NCBI GenBank assembly: GCA_018883545.1
Contig: JAHLEH010000001.1
Span: forward strand, 434,001 to 498,000
DNA length: 64,000 bases
Source: Marixanthotalea marina
GTDB lineage: Bacteria > Bacteroidota > Bacteroidia > Flavobacteriales > Flavobacteriaceae
Direction: 5' to 3'
Both the position numbers and the translations under genes were made by a program. Under the pieces are notes generated by a model that did not search any database, had not been told where the DNA came from, and saw nothing but the letters and a program-made list of their open reading frames with translations. Below are positions 17,179-26,079 of the stretch, piece by piece. The first letter of the stretch is position 1. The number at the start of each line of letters is the position of its first letter.

Positions 17179-19986
17179 ATGAAAAGAATTGGGCTTGCTT
17201 TTTTGTTTTTAATATCGGTTTCTGCATTTGCACAACAAACCGTAATTAAGGGTAGTGTAAAGGAGTCTAGTTCGTTTAAACCGTTGGCAGATGTGTTGGT
17301 TACTATTGAATCAACCAATCAAAGTGTAAACACAGATGCGTTAGGCACATTTGAATTTATACAGAACATTCCTTTAGGTGAGCAGGTTTTAAGAATCTCA
17401 AAAGAAGGTTACATAACAACCAGATACCCCATTATTGTTAATGAATTTGAAATTGTAAACATTACCGATATGCTCTTAGAAAAAGACAATACGGTTTTAC
17501 AGGATTTATTCACTATTACGCTGTCTGAAGATGAATTGGATACCGATGAAAGTGGTTTGGGCAATATTTCTGGATTGTTACAATCCTCTTTAGATGTTTT
17601 CCAGCGTACTGCAGCATTTGAATTTAGTCCGTCATTTTTTAGGCTACGTGGTTTAAATACAGATAATAGCAGCCTATTGATAAATGGTTTGGAAATGAAC
17701 AAAATATACAATGGCAGACCAGAGTGGAGCAATTGGGGCGGGTTGAATGATGTGTTGCGTAAGCAAGATTTATCTTCTGGTTTAAAACCCTCAAGCTATA
17801 CATTTGGAGGTTTATTAGGTACAAACAATATTAACGTTAGAGCATCACAAATGGATGAAAGCGGACGTATAACTTATTCTTCGAGTAATAGAACCTATGC
17901 CAATCGGGTGATAGCAACCTACAGCTCTGGACTTTTACCTGGTAACTGGGCTTATGCTATTTCGTTGGGAAGGCGATGGGGAAACGAAGGCTATCAAGAT
18001 GCCTCATTGTATGATGCAAATTCTGCTTTGGTTTCGGTTGAAAAAGTATTTAACAACACACATAGTTTGAATTTTACAGGCATTTATACATCAAACAGGC
18101 GAGGAAAATCGTCACCAAACACGGATGAAGTTTTCAGTTTAAAAGGAATTAAATACAACGAATATTGGGGATGGCAAGACGGTAAAAAAAGAAATTCAAG
18201 AATAAAAGAAGTAAGCGAACCCATTTTAATGTTAAATCACAAATGGAATGTAAATAATAAACTCGCTCTTAGCACAAACATAGGGTATCAATTTGGGAAA
18301 ATAGGCAATAGCCGTTTGGCCTATGGTGGCGTTACAAGGGTCTCTACGTTTGATGGCCAGGACTCTTTTGAAGGCAATGGCAAAAACCCGAGCCCCGCTT
18401 ACTATCAAAAAATGCCCAGTTATTTTGAGCGGAATTTTCCAGACGATTTAGAATTTGCCTATGGAGCACAGCAGGAATTTTTGGAGAATGGTCAAATAAA
18501 TTGGATTGAAATGTACCAAGCTAATTTGGCCAATGCGCAACAAGGAAAAAATGCCACGTATATGTTGTATGAGGATAGGGTAGACGATTCGCAACTTAGC
18601 ATAAATACCATTCTAAATGGGCAAATCAACAATCATTTTTTAATTGATGCATCCCTTAGTTACAAAAAATTACAATCAGAAAACTATGCGTCGGTTTTAG
18701 ACCTTCTAGGAGGAAATGGGTTTTTAAATGTTGAAGGTTTTGATGGTGTTCAGTATAATTTAAATGCCCCTAATACTGTGTTGCAAGAGGGAGGTAAATA
18801 TTCTTATCACTACAATATGCTTGCAAACGTTTTCTCAGGTTTTGCCCAAGTGCAGTTTAAGTACAATACAATTGATTTTTATGCTTCGGCGAGTTTAACC
18901 AATACCAGCTATCAGCGTGAGGGTTTGTTCAAACCAGAAAATTTTGCAGATAATTCCTTTGGAAAAGGGGAGAAATTGTCTTTTATGGGCATCGCTGCAA
19001 AAGCTGGATTCACCTATAAACTGTCTGGTAAACATGTGTTCGATGTGAATTTGGGTTATATCACCCAAGCCCCTTCCATAAGTAATAGCTATACCAATGC
19101 GAGGTCTAACCATAATATTGTCCCGAATATATCCGAAGAAAACATAAGTACTGTCGATGCCAGTTATATTTTCCGTTCTGCCTATGTAAAAGCAAAACTA
19201 ACAGGGTATTATACCCAGCTTAAAAATGCCAATGAGATTTCATTTTACTTCGCTGATGGTATTGGCAAAGTAATAGCCGATTCTGGCACACAACAATCTG
19301 GAATTGATGATGCCGAGTTTATTCAGGAAATTCTACAAGGCATCCATAAAACCCATTTAGGAACAGAGTTTGGCATTGAAGCCCAAGTAACACCAACCAT
19401 TAAATTAAAAGGTGTAGCTGCTGTGGGACAATATACTTATGCCAATAATCCTAATTTATATCTGTCTTCCGATAGGTTTGAAAATGTGTATTTAGGTAAA
19501 TCTTATTTAAAGAACTACAAACTGTCAGTTGGTCCGCAGGAAGCCTATTCTGTTGGGTTTGAATACCGAGACCCCGATTATTGGTGGTTTGGTGCTACGG
19601 CCAATTTCTTTAAAAACACTTATGTAGATGTGAGTCCGCTTATTAGAACAGAGAATTTTTATACCGATACCGATGGCCAGCTTTTTATAGATTATGATGA
19701 AGATTTGGCACGTATTCTACTGAAACAAGAACGGTTTGATGATTATATGGTTGTGAATTTGGTTGGAGGTAAATCATGGAAAATCAACCAATATTACATT
19801 GGCTTTTTTGCAAGCATAAATAATTTATTGGATCAGGTTTATAAATCGGGTGGATTTGAACAAGGGCGTAATGCCAATTACCGTCAGCTAAGAGATGATA
19901 AAGCATTAGCCAAACCTGTGTTTGGTCCCAAATATTGGTATGGCAGAGGCGCCAATTATTTTGTGAATGTATATGTTAGATTTTAA
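17179..19986 (+). CDS. TonB-dependent receptor with carboxypeptidase-like domain
   Basis: A 935-residue outer-membrane transporter: Sec signal (~1-19, SAFAQQ), CarboxypepD_reg domain (~20-105, VIKGSVKESSSFKPLADVL), plug (~115-240, FFRLRGLNTDNSSLLINGLEMN) and barrel to residue 935, with aromatic C-terminus (NYFVNVYVRF). The adjacent DUF5689 lipoprotein gene begins 10 nt after its stop, so the two form an operon and probably a functional unit. Divergent and downstream EEP-family nucleases suggest a phosphoester or nucleic-acid substrate (inference). A near-consensus -7 octamer (TTAGTTTG, 17167-17174) ends 4 nt before the ATG. Confidence 0.93.
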   Translation: MKRIGLAFLFLISVSAFAQQTVIKGSVKESSSFKPLADVLVTIESTNQSVNTDALGTFEFIQNIPLGEQVLRISKEGYITTRYPIIVNEFEIVNITDMLLEKDNTVLQDLFTITLSEDELDTDESGLGNISGLLQSSLDVFQRTAAFEFSPSFFRLRGLNTDNSSLLINGLEMNKIYNGRPEWSNWGGLNDVLRKQDLSSGLKPSSYTFGGLLGTNNINVRASQMDESGRITYSSSNRTYANRVIATYSSGLLPGNWAYAISLGRRWGNEGYQDASLYDANSALVSVEKVFNNTHSLNFTGIYTSNRRGKSSPNTDEVFSLKGIKYNEYWGWQDGKKRNSRIKEVSEPILMLNHKWNVNNKLALSTNIGYQFGKIGNSRLAYGGVTRVSTFDGQDSFEGNGKNPSPAYYQKMPSYFERNFPDDLEFAYGAQQEFLENGQINWIEMYQANLANAQQGKNATYMLYEDRVDDSQLSINTILNGQINNHFLIDASLSYKKLQSENYASVLDLLGGNGFLNVEGFDGVQYNLNAPNTVLQEGGKYSYHYNMLANVFSGFAQVQFKYNTIDFYASASLTNTSYQREGLFKPENFADNSFGKGEKLSFMGIAAKAGFTYKLSGKHVFDVNLGYITQAPSISNSYTNARSNHNIVPNISEENISTVDASYIFRSAYVKAKLTGYYTQLKNANEISFYFADGIGKVIADSGTQQSGIDDAEFIQEILQGIHKTHLGTEFGIEAQVTPTIKLKGVAAVGQYTYANNPNLYLSSDRFENVYLGKSYLKNYKLSVGPQEAYSVGFEYRDPDYWWFGATANFFKNTYVDVSPLIRTENFYTDTDGQLFIDYDEDLARILLKQERFDDYMVVNLVGGKSWKINQYYIGFFASINNLLDQVYKSGGFEQGRNANYRQLRDDKALAKPVFGPKYWYGRGANYFVNVYVRF

Positions 19987-19996
19987 CACTAAAAAT

Positions 19997-21427
19997 ATGA
20001 AAGCTAAAGTTTTAATCATCTTATTGTTAATGTTGGTCTCGTCTTGTGTAGATGATGGCGATTATGGTATTCCTATACCAAATGAACAAGAAAACATTAC
20101 CATTCCAGAAAATAAGTTAATCACTTTTAAGGCACTCCACCAAAGGTATGCCCAGGCTGTCAATAACGGGAATGCCATTGCCATTATTGATGAAACAGAA
20201 GATTTATATATTGAAGGCTATGTAGTGTCTAGTGATCATGCAGGCAACTTTTTTGAAGAGCTTATCATACAAAATAAAAAAGACGATAGCAATCCAGATA
20301 ACGACCCAAGATTGGGCATTCGTTTGGAAATTAATGTAGGGAGTTTATCTGAAACTTATGAGTTCGGCCGAAAAGTGTATGTAAAACTAAATGGTTTGAC
20401 CATTGGCGAGTCTAACGGAGTACTTACCCTAGCCAAGGGTGAAGACCAAAGTTTGGAACAAATACAGGCTTACGAATATCGGGATATAGTTATTAGAACG
20501 ACAGAAGTAGATACCATAATGCCTAAAGTGGCCTCGTTGGAAAATTTAACCAAAGCCGATGAGAACACCTTAATTCAATTAGACAATATGCAGTTGAATC
20601 GTTTTGAATTGGGAACTACCTTTGCTACCGAAGCCATCGATGAATATGATGGCTTTAGATTGTTGGAGAATTGCGATTCGGGAATTTCCATTTTTTTACA
20701 GACCAGCACGTTTGCAGACTTTAAATCGTTAATCGTTCCGCAAGGCAAAGGAAGTTTAGTTGGTATTTACACCCGAAATTTTAGTGACGATTTTAATGTG
20801 TTAGCTATGAACAGTGCGGCCGATATAAAGTTTGAGCAAACCGAGCGTTGCGACCCATTGGAATTAGATTGTGGGTTGGCCAGTGTGTTGGGTTCTGAAA
20901 ATCTGTTTTATGAAGATTTTGAATCACAAAAAAACAATAAGTTAATTGAAGGTAATGGCTGGACCAATTATATGGAGACCGGTTCAGAAGGTTGGGAAGC
21001 CTATTCTTCTACGTCATCCAATGCATCTTTGGGACGCTCGGCCAGATTTCAATCGGCCAGTTCTGGTGATGGAAGCAATATTGGGTGGTTAATCACGCCT
21101 GCGATAGATTTAGATGCACAAGATGGCGAAACCCTCCGATTTAAAACATCCAACAGTTTGGCCGATAGTAGTTATATGGAAGTATTGTATTCTTTGGATT
21201 GGGATGGCACAGAAGAAAACATAACCTCGGCCACTTGGGGCATGCTCTCTGCCGCCTATGTGGTAAAAGATACCGATTCGTTTGTGCCTTGGTTTAATTC
21301 GGGATTGGTCGATTTATCTTGTATTTCAGGCACCATCCACATCGCTTTTAAATACTCGGGCAGCGGTATGGAAAATTTTGATGGCGTGTATGAGTTGGAT
21401 GAGGTGAGTATAGATTATGTGCCTTAA
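19997..21427 (+). CDS. DUF5689 / choice-of-anchor J lipoprotein
   Basis: About 476 residues. ATG 19997 is preferred over an in-frame ATG at 19967 inside the receptor gene, because it gives a proper lipoprotein signal (MLVSSC lipobox near residue 20). Residues ~35-280 resemble DUF5689, an OB-like beta domain common in Bacteroidota surface lipoproteins (LYIEGYVVSSDHAGNFFEEL). The C-terminal ~170 residues (NLFYEDFESQ...GWEAYSS...IGWLITPAIDLD...VDLSCISGTIHIAFKYSG) resemble a choice-of-anchor J carbohydrate- or adhesion-type jelly-roll. It probably works with the TonB-dependent receptor as a surface binding partner, filling the place SusD has elsewhere. Confidence 0.85.
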   Translation: MKAKVLIILLLMLVSSCVDDGDYGIPIPNEQENITIPENKLITFKALHQRYAQAVNNGNAIAIIDETEDLYIEGYVVSSDHAGNFFEELIIQNKKDDSNPDNDPRLGIRLEINVGSLSETYEFGRKVYVKLNGLTIGESNGVLTLAKGEDQSLEQIQAYEYRDIVIRTTEVDTIMPKVASLENLTKADENTLIQLDNMQLNRFELGTTFATEAIDEYDGFRLLENCDSGISIFLQTSTFADFKSLIVPQGKGSLVGIYTRNFSDDFNVLAMNSAADIKFEQTERCDPLELDCGLASVLGSENLFYEDFESQKNNKLIEGNGWTNYMETGSEGWEAYSSTSSNASLGRSARFQSASSGDGSNIGWLITPAIDLDAQDGETLRFKTSNSLADSSYMEVLYSLDWDGTEENITSATWGMLSAAYVVKDTDSFVPWFNSGLVDLSCISGTIHIAFKYSGSGMENFDGVYELDEVSIDYVP

Positions 21428-21476
21428 ATGTATAATGATGTGTATTTTAGTGAGGGTATAACTAGTTGTGCATAAT

Positions 21477-21908
21477 ATGAAAAAACTCATTCCTGTCATT
21501 TTAGCAATAGTTTTTACTTCGTGTAATCCATTCGATGAAAAAAGAGTTTTGGATTATAAAACTGAACTGACCGATTTGACTTCAAAAATTGACAAATATG
21601 ACAACGGAACTTATGATAGAGACGAAATAGACGAATTCATAATCGAAGATGTTCGAAACTTGGATATTGACTTAATTGTAAAAAATGATGAAAAGAAAAA
21701 CCCAAGCTATTCTGGTTTTGTCGAGGAAAATGATAGTCTGATTATTTTTATAAAAAGGGCTGGAACTATAATTGACCAAGAAAAACGGATAATCTATGAT
21801 TTTAATATAAAACCGCGGAATTTCGGAAATGATAAAATTATTGGAGCATCATACAGAATAGTACAATTGGACAAAAGATGGTATTACTCGGAAATTGGAT
21901 TTAATTAA
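21477..21908 (+). CDS. Small hypothetical lipoprotein
   Basis: About 143 residues with a short signal and lipobox (IVFTSC). I do not recognise the family. The body is charged, rich in Asp/Glu/Lys, and contains FNIKPRNFGNDKIIGASYRIVQLDKRWYYSEIGF near its end, suggesting an alpha/beta mixed periplasmic domain. ATG 21477 is preferred; an in-frame GTG lies 9 nt earlier. It lies 49 nt after the DUF5689 gene, and its end comes 16 nt before the ATG of the next gene. This small group looks like an insertion in the receptor/nuclease locus. Confidence 0.55.
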   Translation: MKKLIPVILAIVFTSCNPFDEKRVLDYKTELTDLTSKIDKYDNGTYDRDEIDEFIIEDVRNLDIDLIVKNDEKKNPSYSGFVEENDSLIIFIKRAGTIIDQEKRIIYDFNIKPRNFGNDKIIGASYRIVQLDKRWYYSEIGFN

Positions 21909-21924
21909 AAATCAAAAATTAGCT

Positions 21925-22281
21925 ATGAATTTACCCTTTGAAAATCCTTTGTTTTTAATTCCATCATCGTCAGGACTAATTTTTATACTTGCAGGTTTTG
22001 TAATGCTAAAATTTCCTCCAAAAAAAATAAATGGCCTTTATGGATATAGAACTTCAAGTTCAATGAAAAATCAAGAAAGATGGGATTTTTCTCAAAAATA
22101 CGCTTCCAATGAAATGATTAAAGTTGGAGCACTTTTGACTTTAAGTTCAATTATTGGATTAATATATAAACCCGATGGCAAAATCGGAATGTTTTTAGGA
22201 TTAGGGTTAATGATATTAATGGTCGTAGTTTTATTAATACGAGTTGAAAAAGCAATTAAAAATAAATTTGCGAACGAATAG
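21925..22281 (+). CDS. SdpI-family membrane protein
   Basis: About 118 residues with three hydrophobic segments (~8-28, 66-86, 92-112) and the SdpI C-terminal domain motif KINGLYGYRTSSSMKNQE followed by W-DFSQKYAS. In Bacillus, SdpI is the immunity protein for the SdpC killing factor; most distant homologues have no known toxin, and none is visible here. ATG 21925 is the natural start; an earlier in-frame TTG (21895) overlaps the preceding lipoprotein gene. Confidence 0.75.
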   Translation: MNLPFENPLFLIPSSSGLIFILAGFVMLKFPPKKINGLYGYRTSSSMKNQERWDFSQKYASNEMIKVGALLTLSSIIGLIYKPDGKIGMFLGLGLMILMVVVLLIRVEKAIKNKFANE

Positions 22282-22359
22282 TGACGAAACCACAAAACCG
22301 GCTATAATCAGCTACTTATTTTTTGTAATTAAATAAATGAAAAATAAAAAATCAGATAA

Positions 22360-22737
22360 ATGACAAAAATCACCATAAGCACAAATTGTGGAAATGCACC
22401 CAAAAGGGAATTTCTAAAGAACATAAATGTTGCTTTTGTAAAAGGAGATCACGATTTTTTGATAAAGAGTGTGTCCGATAATATTGTCTGGAACATTGTT
22501 GGCGACAAAAAAATAGAAGGAAAAGAAAGGTTCAGGGAAGAGTTAAACCAAATGAAAGCAGAAAAAATAACAGAATTAATTTTAGACCGTGTGCTAACAC
22601 ATGGAAAAGAAGGTGCTGCCAGCGGTGTTACAAAAATGCAAAACGGTAAGCACTATGCATTTTCAGATTTTTACGAATTTACGGGAGCAAAAGGCACTAA
22701 AGTAGAATCTATTACCTCTTTCGTTATCGAGATTTAA
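22360..22737 (+). CDS. Nuclear transport factor 2 (SnoaL-like) family protein
   Basis: A 125-residue single-domain protein without signal peptide. The pattern of an N-terminal helix (KREFLKNINVAFVKGD), a DNIVWNIVGDKKIEGKERF core and a C-terminal beta strand (FYEFTGAKGTKVESITSFVI) is characteristic of the cone-shaped NTF2/SnoaL fold. Such proteins bind small hydrophobic ligands or catalyse isomerisations; the substrate here cannot be predicted. It is convergent with the second EEP gene (15-nt gap). Confidence 0.75.
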   Translation: MTKITISTNCGNAPKREFLKNINVAFVKGDHDFLIKSVSDNIVWNIVGDKKIEGKERFREELNQMKAEKITELILDRVLTHGKEGAASGVTKMQNGKHYAFSDFYEFTGAKGTKVESITSFVIEI

Positions 22738-22752
22738 GAATATAAAATCAAT

Positions 22753-23721
22753 CTATTTCTTCAAAATAGCATACACGGGAAAGTGGTCGCTATAACCGCC
22801 CACATATTTCTTGCCTACATAAGTTCTAAAAGGTGAACCTTTGTATTTGCCTCTAAAGAGTTTTAGAAAATCAACATCAAAGATATTGGCCTTAAAAAAT
22901 TCAAATTGGTTTTTAGAGCTTTTAAAAAAATTGGTAGTAAGCATAATTTGATCAAACAAATTCCATTTTCGGTCATGGTAAACAGAGCCCCTGCTAAACG
23001 AGCGCAGCGTTGCCATCGGGTTGTATAGGCTATTTGTGTCAACCATTGTTCTAATGCTGGTATTAAAAGGCTCATCGTTAAAATCGCCCATTACAATTAT
23101 TCTAGGGTCGGTTTCATCGGATCGTAATGATTGTATTATCTCACTAACTTTGTTAGAAGCAATAATACGCTTGGGTTCGCTTTCCTTTTCGCCCTCACGC
23201 CTAGACGACCAATGGTTAACTATTACATGAATGAGTTCGGCATCTAACAAACCACTTACCAGTAAAATATCTCGTGTAAAATCCAATCCGCCATCATCAT
23301 CTGTTAAATCAATTGAGAATGTTTCGGAATGGGTTACTTCAAAAGCAGTTCTATCATAAATTAAGGCGACATCAATACCACGTTCATCTAAAGAGTTAAA
23401 ATGTACATAATTGTAATGGCAATCCTCCAAATGGGGATGCTGAATTAGGTCTTTAACCACTTTAGCATTTTCAACTTCAGCCAAGCCAACCAAGGCAGGA
23501 TGTTTTCCAGTTTCATCATGCCCAATGTTACTAATGGCAAAACTCAATTTTCTTAGTTTATTTTCATAGCGAGGATAGGTCCATTTTTTAACCGAATTTG
23601 GAAGGAAATCGTCGTCGTTTATTCGTTTGTCGTTATAAACATCAAATAAGTTTTCGCAGTTGTAAAAGGCAATGGTTTGCATATTGTGCTTTACAGAAAT
23701 GCTTTCTGAAGAATGGGTCAT
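22753..23721 (-). CDS. Endonuclease/exonuclease/phosphatase family protein (no signal peptide)
   Basis: A 322-residue paralogue of the 15980-17071 protein, with the same catalytic set: IAFYNCENLFDV, VGLAEVENAKVVKDL, DERGIDVALIY, HVIVNHWSSRREG, IIVMGDFNDEP, NLFDQIML and GGYSDHFPVYAIL. Unlike its paralogue it lacks an N-terminal hydrophobic signal, so it is probably cytoplasmic. It is divergent from hflX. A perfect TAnnTTTG element on the minus strand (23726-23733) ends 4 nt before its ATG, suggesting a leaderless transcript; an internal ATG 13 codons later would be an alternative start. Predicted activity is a metal-dependent phosphodiesterase or nuclease. Confidence 0.85.
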   Translation of the reverse strand: MTHSSESISVKHNMQTIAFYNCENLFDVYNDKRINDDDFLPNSVKKWTYPRYENKLRKLSFAISNIGHDETGKHPALVGLAEVENAKVVKDLIQHPHLEDCHYNYVHFNSLDERGIDVALIYDRTAFEVTHSETFSIDLTDDDGGLDFTRDILLVSGLLDAELIHVIVNHWSSRREGEKESEPKRIIASNKVSEIIQSLRSDETDPRIIVMGDFNDEPFNTSIRTMVDTNSLYNPMATLRSFSRGSVYHDRKWNLFDQIMLTTNFFKSSKNQFEFFKANIFDVDFLKLFRGKYKGSPFRTYVGKKYVGGYSDHFPVYAILKK

Positions 23722-23725
23722 AAAT

Positions 23726-23733
23726 CAAAATTA
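23726..23733 (-). promoter_or_regulatory. -7 promoter element of the second EEP gene
   Basis: The minus-strand octamer TAATTTTG matches TAnnTTTG, and its G is 4 nt from the ATG at 23721. No convincing -33 element is seen. It has the same spacing as at uvrC and thiL. Confidence 0.45.
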
Positions 23734-23772
23734 GCCCTAAAAATATAAAAATTAAAAATGGATACAATTGTG

Positions 23773-23780
23773 TAACTTTG
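23773..23780 (+). promoter_or_regulatory. -7 promoter element of hflX
   Basis: TAACTTTG matches TAnnTTTG. It would give a leader of about 10-14 nt before ATG 23797. No -33 TTTG is visible. Confidence 0.45.
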
Positions 23781-23796
23781 TGCATTAAATTTTTTT

Positions 23797-25011
23797 ATGC
23801 TAGAAAAGAAAGATATTAGTTTAGAAAAGGCCGTTTTAATAGGTATTGTAACTAAAGATCAGGATGAGGATAGATCTAAAGAATATCTAGACGAACTGGA
23901 GTTTTTAACCTATACGGCTGGAGGTGATGTGGTAAACCGTTTTACCCAAAAAATGGATATGCCTAATCCTAAAACATTTATAGGGTCTGGCAAAATGGAT
24001 GAAGTAAAACAGTTTATAAAAGATAATGAAGTGGGGACTGCCATTTTTGATGATGAGCTTTCGGCAGCACAAGAACGCAACATTAGCAAGATTCTAAATT
24101 GTAAGGTTCTGGACAGGACGAATTTAATTCTCGATATTTTTGCCCAGCGAGCCCAAACAAGTTATGCCAGAACCCAAGTGGAGTTGGCGCAATGTGAATA
24201 TTTGTTGCCACGATTAAGAGGTATGTGGACGCACTTGGAACGTCAAAAAGGAGGTATTGGTATGCGCGGCCCTGGTGAAACCGAGATAGAAACCGACAGA
24301 CGTATTGTGCGTGATAAAATTGCGCTTTTAAAAGAACGTATTAGGACGATTGACAAACAAATGTCGGTACAACGTGGCAACCGGGGATCTATGGTTCGTG
24401 TGGCATTGGTAGGTTATACAAACGTGGGGAAATCTACCTTAATGAATGTGATTAGTAAGAGTGAGGTGTTTGCTGAAAACAAGCTGTTTGCCACATTAGA
24501 TACTACGGTTAGAAAAGTGGTTATTCAAAACCTACCATTCCTGTTGAGTGATACGGTTGGGTTTATTAGAAAACTGCCAACACAATTGGTTGAGAGCTTT
24601 AAAAGTACCTTAGATGAGGTTAGGGAAGCCGATTTGCTGTTGCATGTGGTAGATATTTCGCATCCTAATTTTGAAGAGCATATTGATTCAGTTAATAGGA
24701 TTTTGGATGAAATAAAAAGCAATGATAAACCTACAATTATGGTATTCAATAAAATTGATGCCTATAAACCAGAACCATTTGATGAAGACGATTTAACTTC
24801 TGAAAAAACAACGGCCAATTATACATTGGAAGAATGGAAACGTACCTGGATGGGTAGAATTGGCGAAAACGCCTTGTTTATTTCGGCCGTCAATAAGGAG
24901 AATTTAGAAGAGTTTAAAAAGCGGGTTTATGATGAGGTTAGAAAGATTCATATTCAGCGTTTTCCGTACAATCATTTTCTGTATCCAGATTATGAAATTG
25001 AGAATAAATAA
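23797..25011 (+). CDS. hflX: GTPase HflX
   Basis: A 404-residue translational GTPase that binds the 50S subunit and splits stalled ribosomes under stress. The N-terminal HflX domain (residues ~10-195) includes FIGSGKMDEVKQF, DELSAAQERNISKIL, the RTNLILDIFAQRAQT helix and the GPGETEIETDRR loop. The G domain starts with the P-loop GYTNVGKST (206-214), then DTVGFIRKLP (G3) and NKID (G4). Length is typical for Bacteroidota. It is transcribed alone, with its own -7 element and a terminator 2 nt after the stop. Confidence 0.97.
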   Translation: MLEKKDISLEKAVLIGIVTKDQDEDRSKEYLDELEFLTYTAGGDVVNRFTQKMDMPNPKTFIGSGKMDEVKQFIKDNEVGTAIFDDELSAAQERNISKILNCKVLDRTNLILDIFAQRAQTSYARTQVELAQCEYLLPRLRGMWTHLERQKGGIGMRGPGETEIETDRRIVRDKIALLKERIRTIDKQMSVQRGNRGSMVRVALVGYTNVGKSTLMNVISKSEVFAENKLFATLDTTVRKVVIQNLPFLLSDTVGFIRKLPTQLVESFKSTLDEVREADLLLHVVDISHPNFEEHIDSVNRILDEIKSNDKPTIMVFNKIDAYKPEPFDEDDLTSEKTTANYTLEEWKRTWMGRIGENALFISAVNKENLEEFKKRVYDEVRKIHIQRFPYNHFLYPDYEIENK

Positions 25012-25040
25012 AAAAAGCCGCTTAATAGCGGCTTTTTTTA
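25011..25040. terminator. Bidirectional terminator between hflX and the DUF3078 gene
   Basis: Stem GCCGC (25017-25021)/GCGGC (25028-25032) extended by A/T pairs, loop of 6 nt, A-run before and T-run after, so it can serve both convergent genes. Confidence 0.85.
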
Positions 25041-25060
25041 TTTATTAAGGGATATGTTTT

Positions 25061-25999
25061 TTAAAATTTATAGCTTAAACCAATCCTCCAATAGGTTTGC
25101 AATTTATTGTCAACATTATCAAACGTTGGAGCGGGGTTGCCACTCATAGCATCATAATTATCTACAAAATATTTTAGGGCTTCCTGTTTGTTACTTCTTA
25201 AGCCAAAATCGAAACCAACGCCAACCATTTTCCAAAGTGTGTATCCAAAAGAGTTGTTCCATGTCCAGTTTGAAAGATCCGAACTCTTATAACTTTGGAA
25301 CATACTTAAATTTGTTTTAAAACTTATGTCTTTAATTTGTCTAGTATAATCAATCAAAATTTTTGTACCAAACGATGATTGAAATATAGCATCATATCTA
25401 CTAAACACTAAATTGTAGTTTATGGGGTGTACCACAACCACTAAGTCTTTTATGGGTGTCCAAGTGGCACCTACACCAATATCTAAATACCCAGGGTTAT
25501 TAAAATTATTTAAAATAGTTGTTCTGTATTCCCCCAAACCTGAAAGAGCAAATGAGTTGCTTAATTTCATACCGTATAAAGAAGATATATTAAATACATC
25601 GTTAGCTTCACGCCATTGTGTGTTGTCGTTTGGATCGTCTTTATCATCAAACTTCACCCAAGATAAATTCAAAAACCCAGAATTTCTCCAAAAGAAAGCA
25701 TCAGTGTCTAAATTAGCAAAGGCATTCATTGTAAAACCTATATTGCCAGCTCTGTTGTTGGGTGTTTTTTGTGCATACCAATTATTGTAGTTAGAGATAC
25801 TGGCACCAATAGTTCCAAAAGCCCCTTTCTTCCAACCTGGAAACGCATCAATTTTACTTTGTGTATCATCTACACGGCTTTGTGCTGCCTTAAGCGAATC
25901 TTTTTGTACAGCCAAAGTTGCTTTTAATTCTTCTAAAGTTTGGGCGTTTATATTAATGAACCCAAATAAAAGGCAAAATAGTAATAGTAATTTTTTCAT
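25061..25999 (-). CDS. DUF3078 outer-membrane beta-barrel protein
   Basis: A 312-residue protein with a Sec signal (~1-19, NINAQ). It has a short coiled-coil-like helix (LEELKATLAVQKDSLKAAQSRVDD, residues ~21-45) and a beta-rich region ending in an aromatic residue (IGLSYKF), typical of outer-membrane barrels. DUF3078 is widespread in Bacteroidota and of unknown function. It lies 80 nt downstream of the DUF2480 gene at the end of the SUF run. A minus-strand TATATTTG at 26024-26031 may give it its own promoter, so membership in the SUF transcript is uncertain. Confidence 0.8.
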   Translation of the reverse strand: MKKLLLLFCLLFGFININAQTLEELKATLAVQKDSLKAAQSRVDDTQSKIDAFPGWKKGAFGTIGASISNYNNWYAQKTPNNRAGNIGFTMNAFANLDTDAFFWRNSGFLNLSWVKFDDKDDPNDNTQWREANDVFNISSLYGMKLSNSFALSGLGEYRTTILNNFNNPGYLDIGVGATWTPIKDLVVVVHPINYNLVFSRYDAIFQSSFGTKILIDYTRQIKDISFKTNLSMFQSYKSSDLSNWTWNNSFGYTLWKMVGVGFDFGLRSNKQEALKYFVDNYDAMSGNPAPTFDNVDNKLQTYWRIGLSYKF

Positions 26000-26023
26000 A
26001 ATTTAAGTTTGATAGCTTTTGTA

Positions 26024-26031
26024 CAAATATA
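26024..26031 (-). promoter_or_regulatory. Possible -7 element upstream of the DUF3078 gene
   Basis: Minus-strand TATATTTG, about 24 nt before the ATG at 25999. No good -33 match was seen. Confidence 0.4.
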
Positions 26032-26079
26032 ACTACACATGTTGTTTTTTTATTATAATTTGAATGAAGTTTATTGTAG

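Noticed and set aside
21925-22281. Sdp killing-factor system
   Set aside because: Only an SdpI-like protein; no SdpA/B/C genes.
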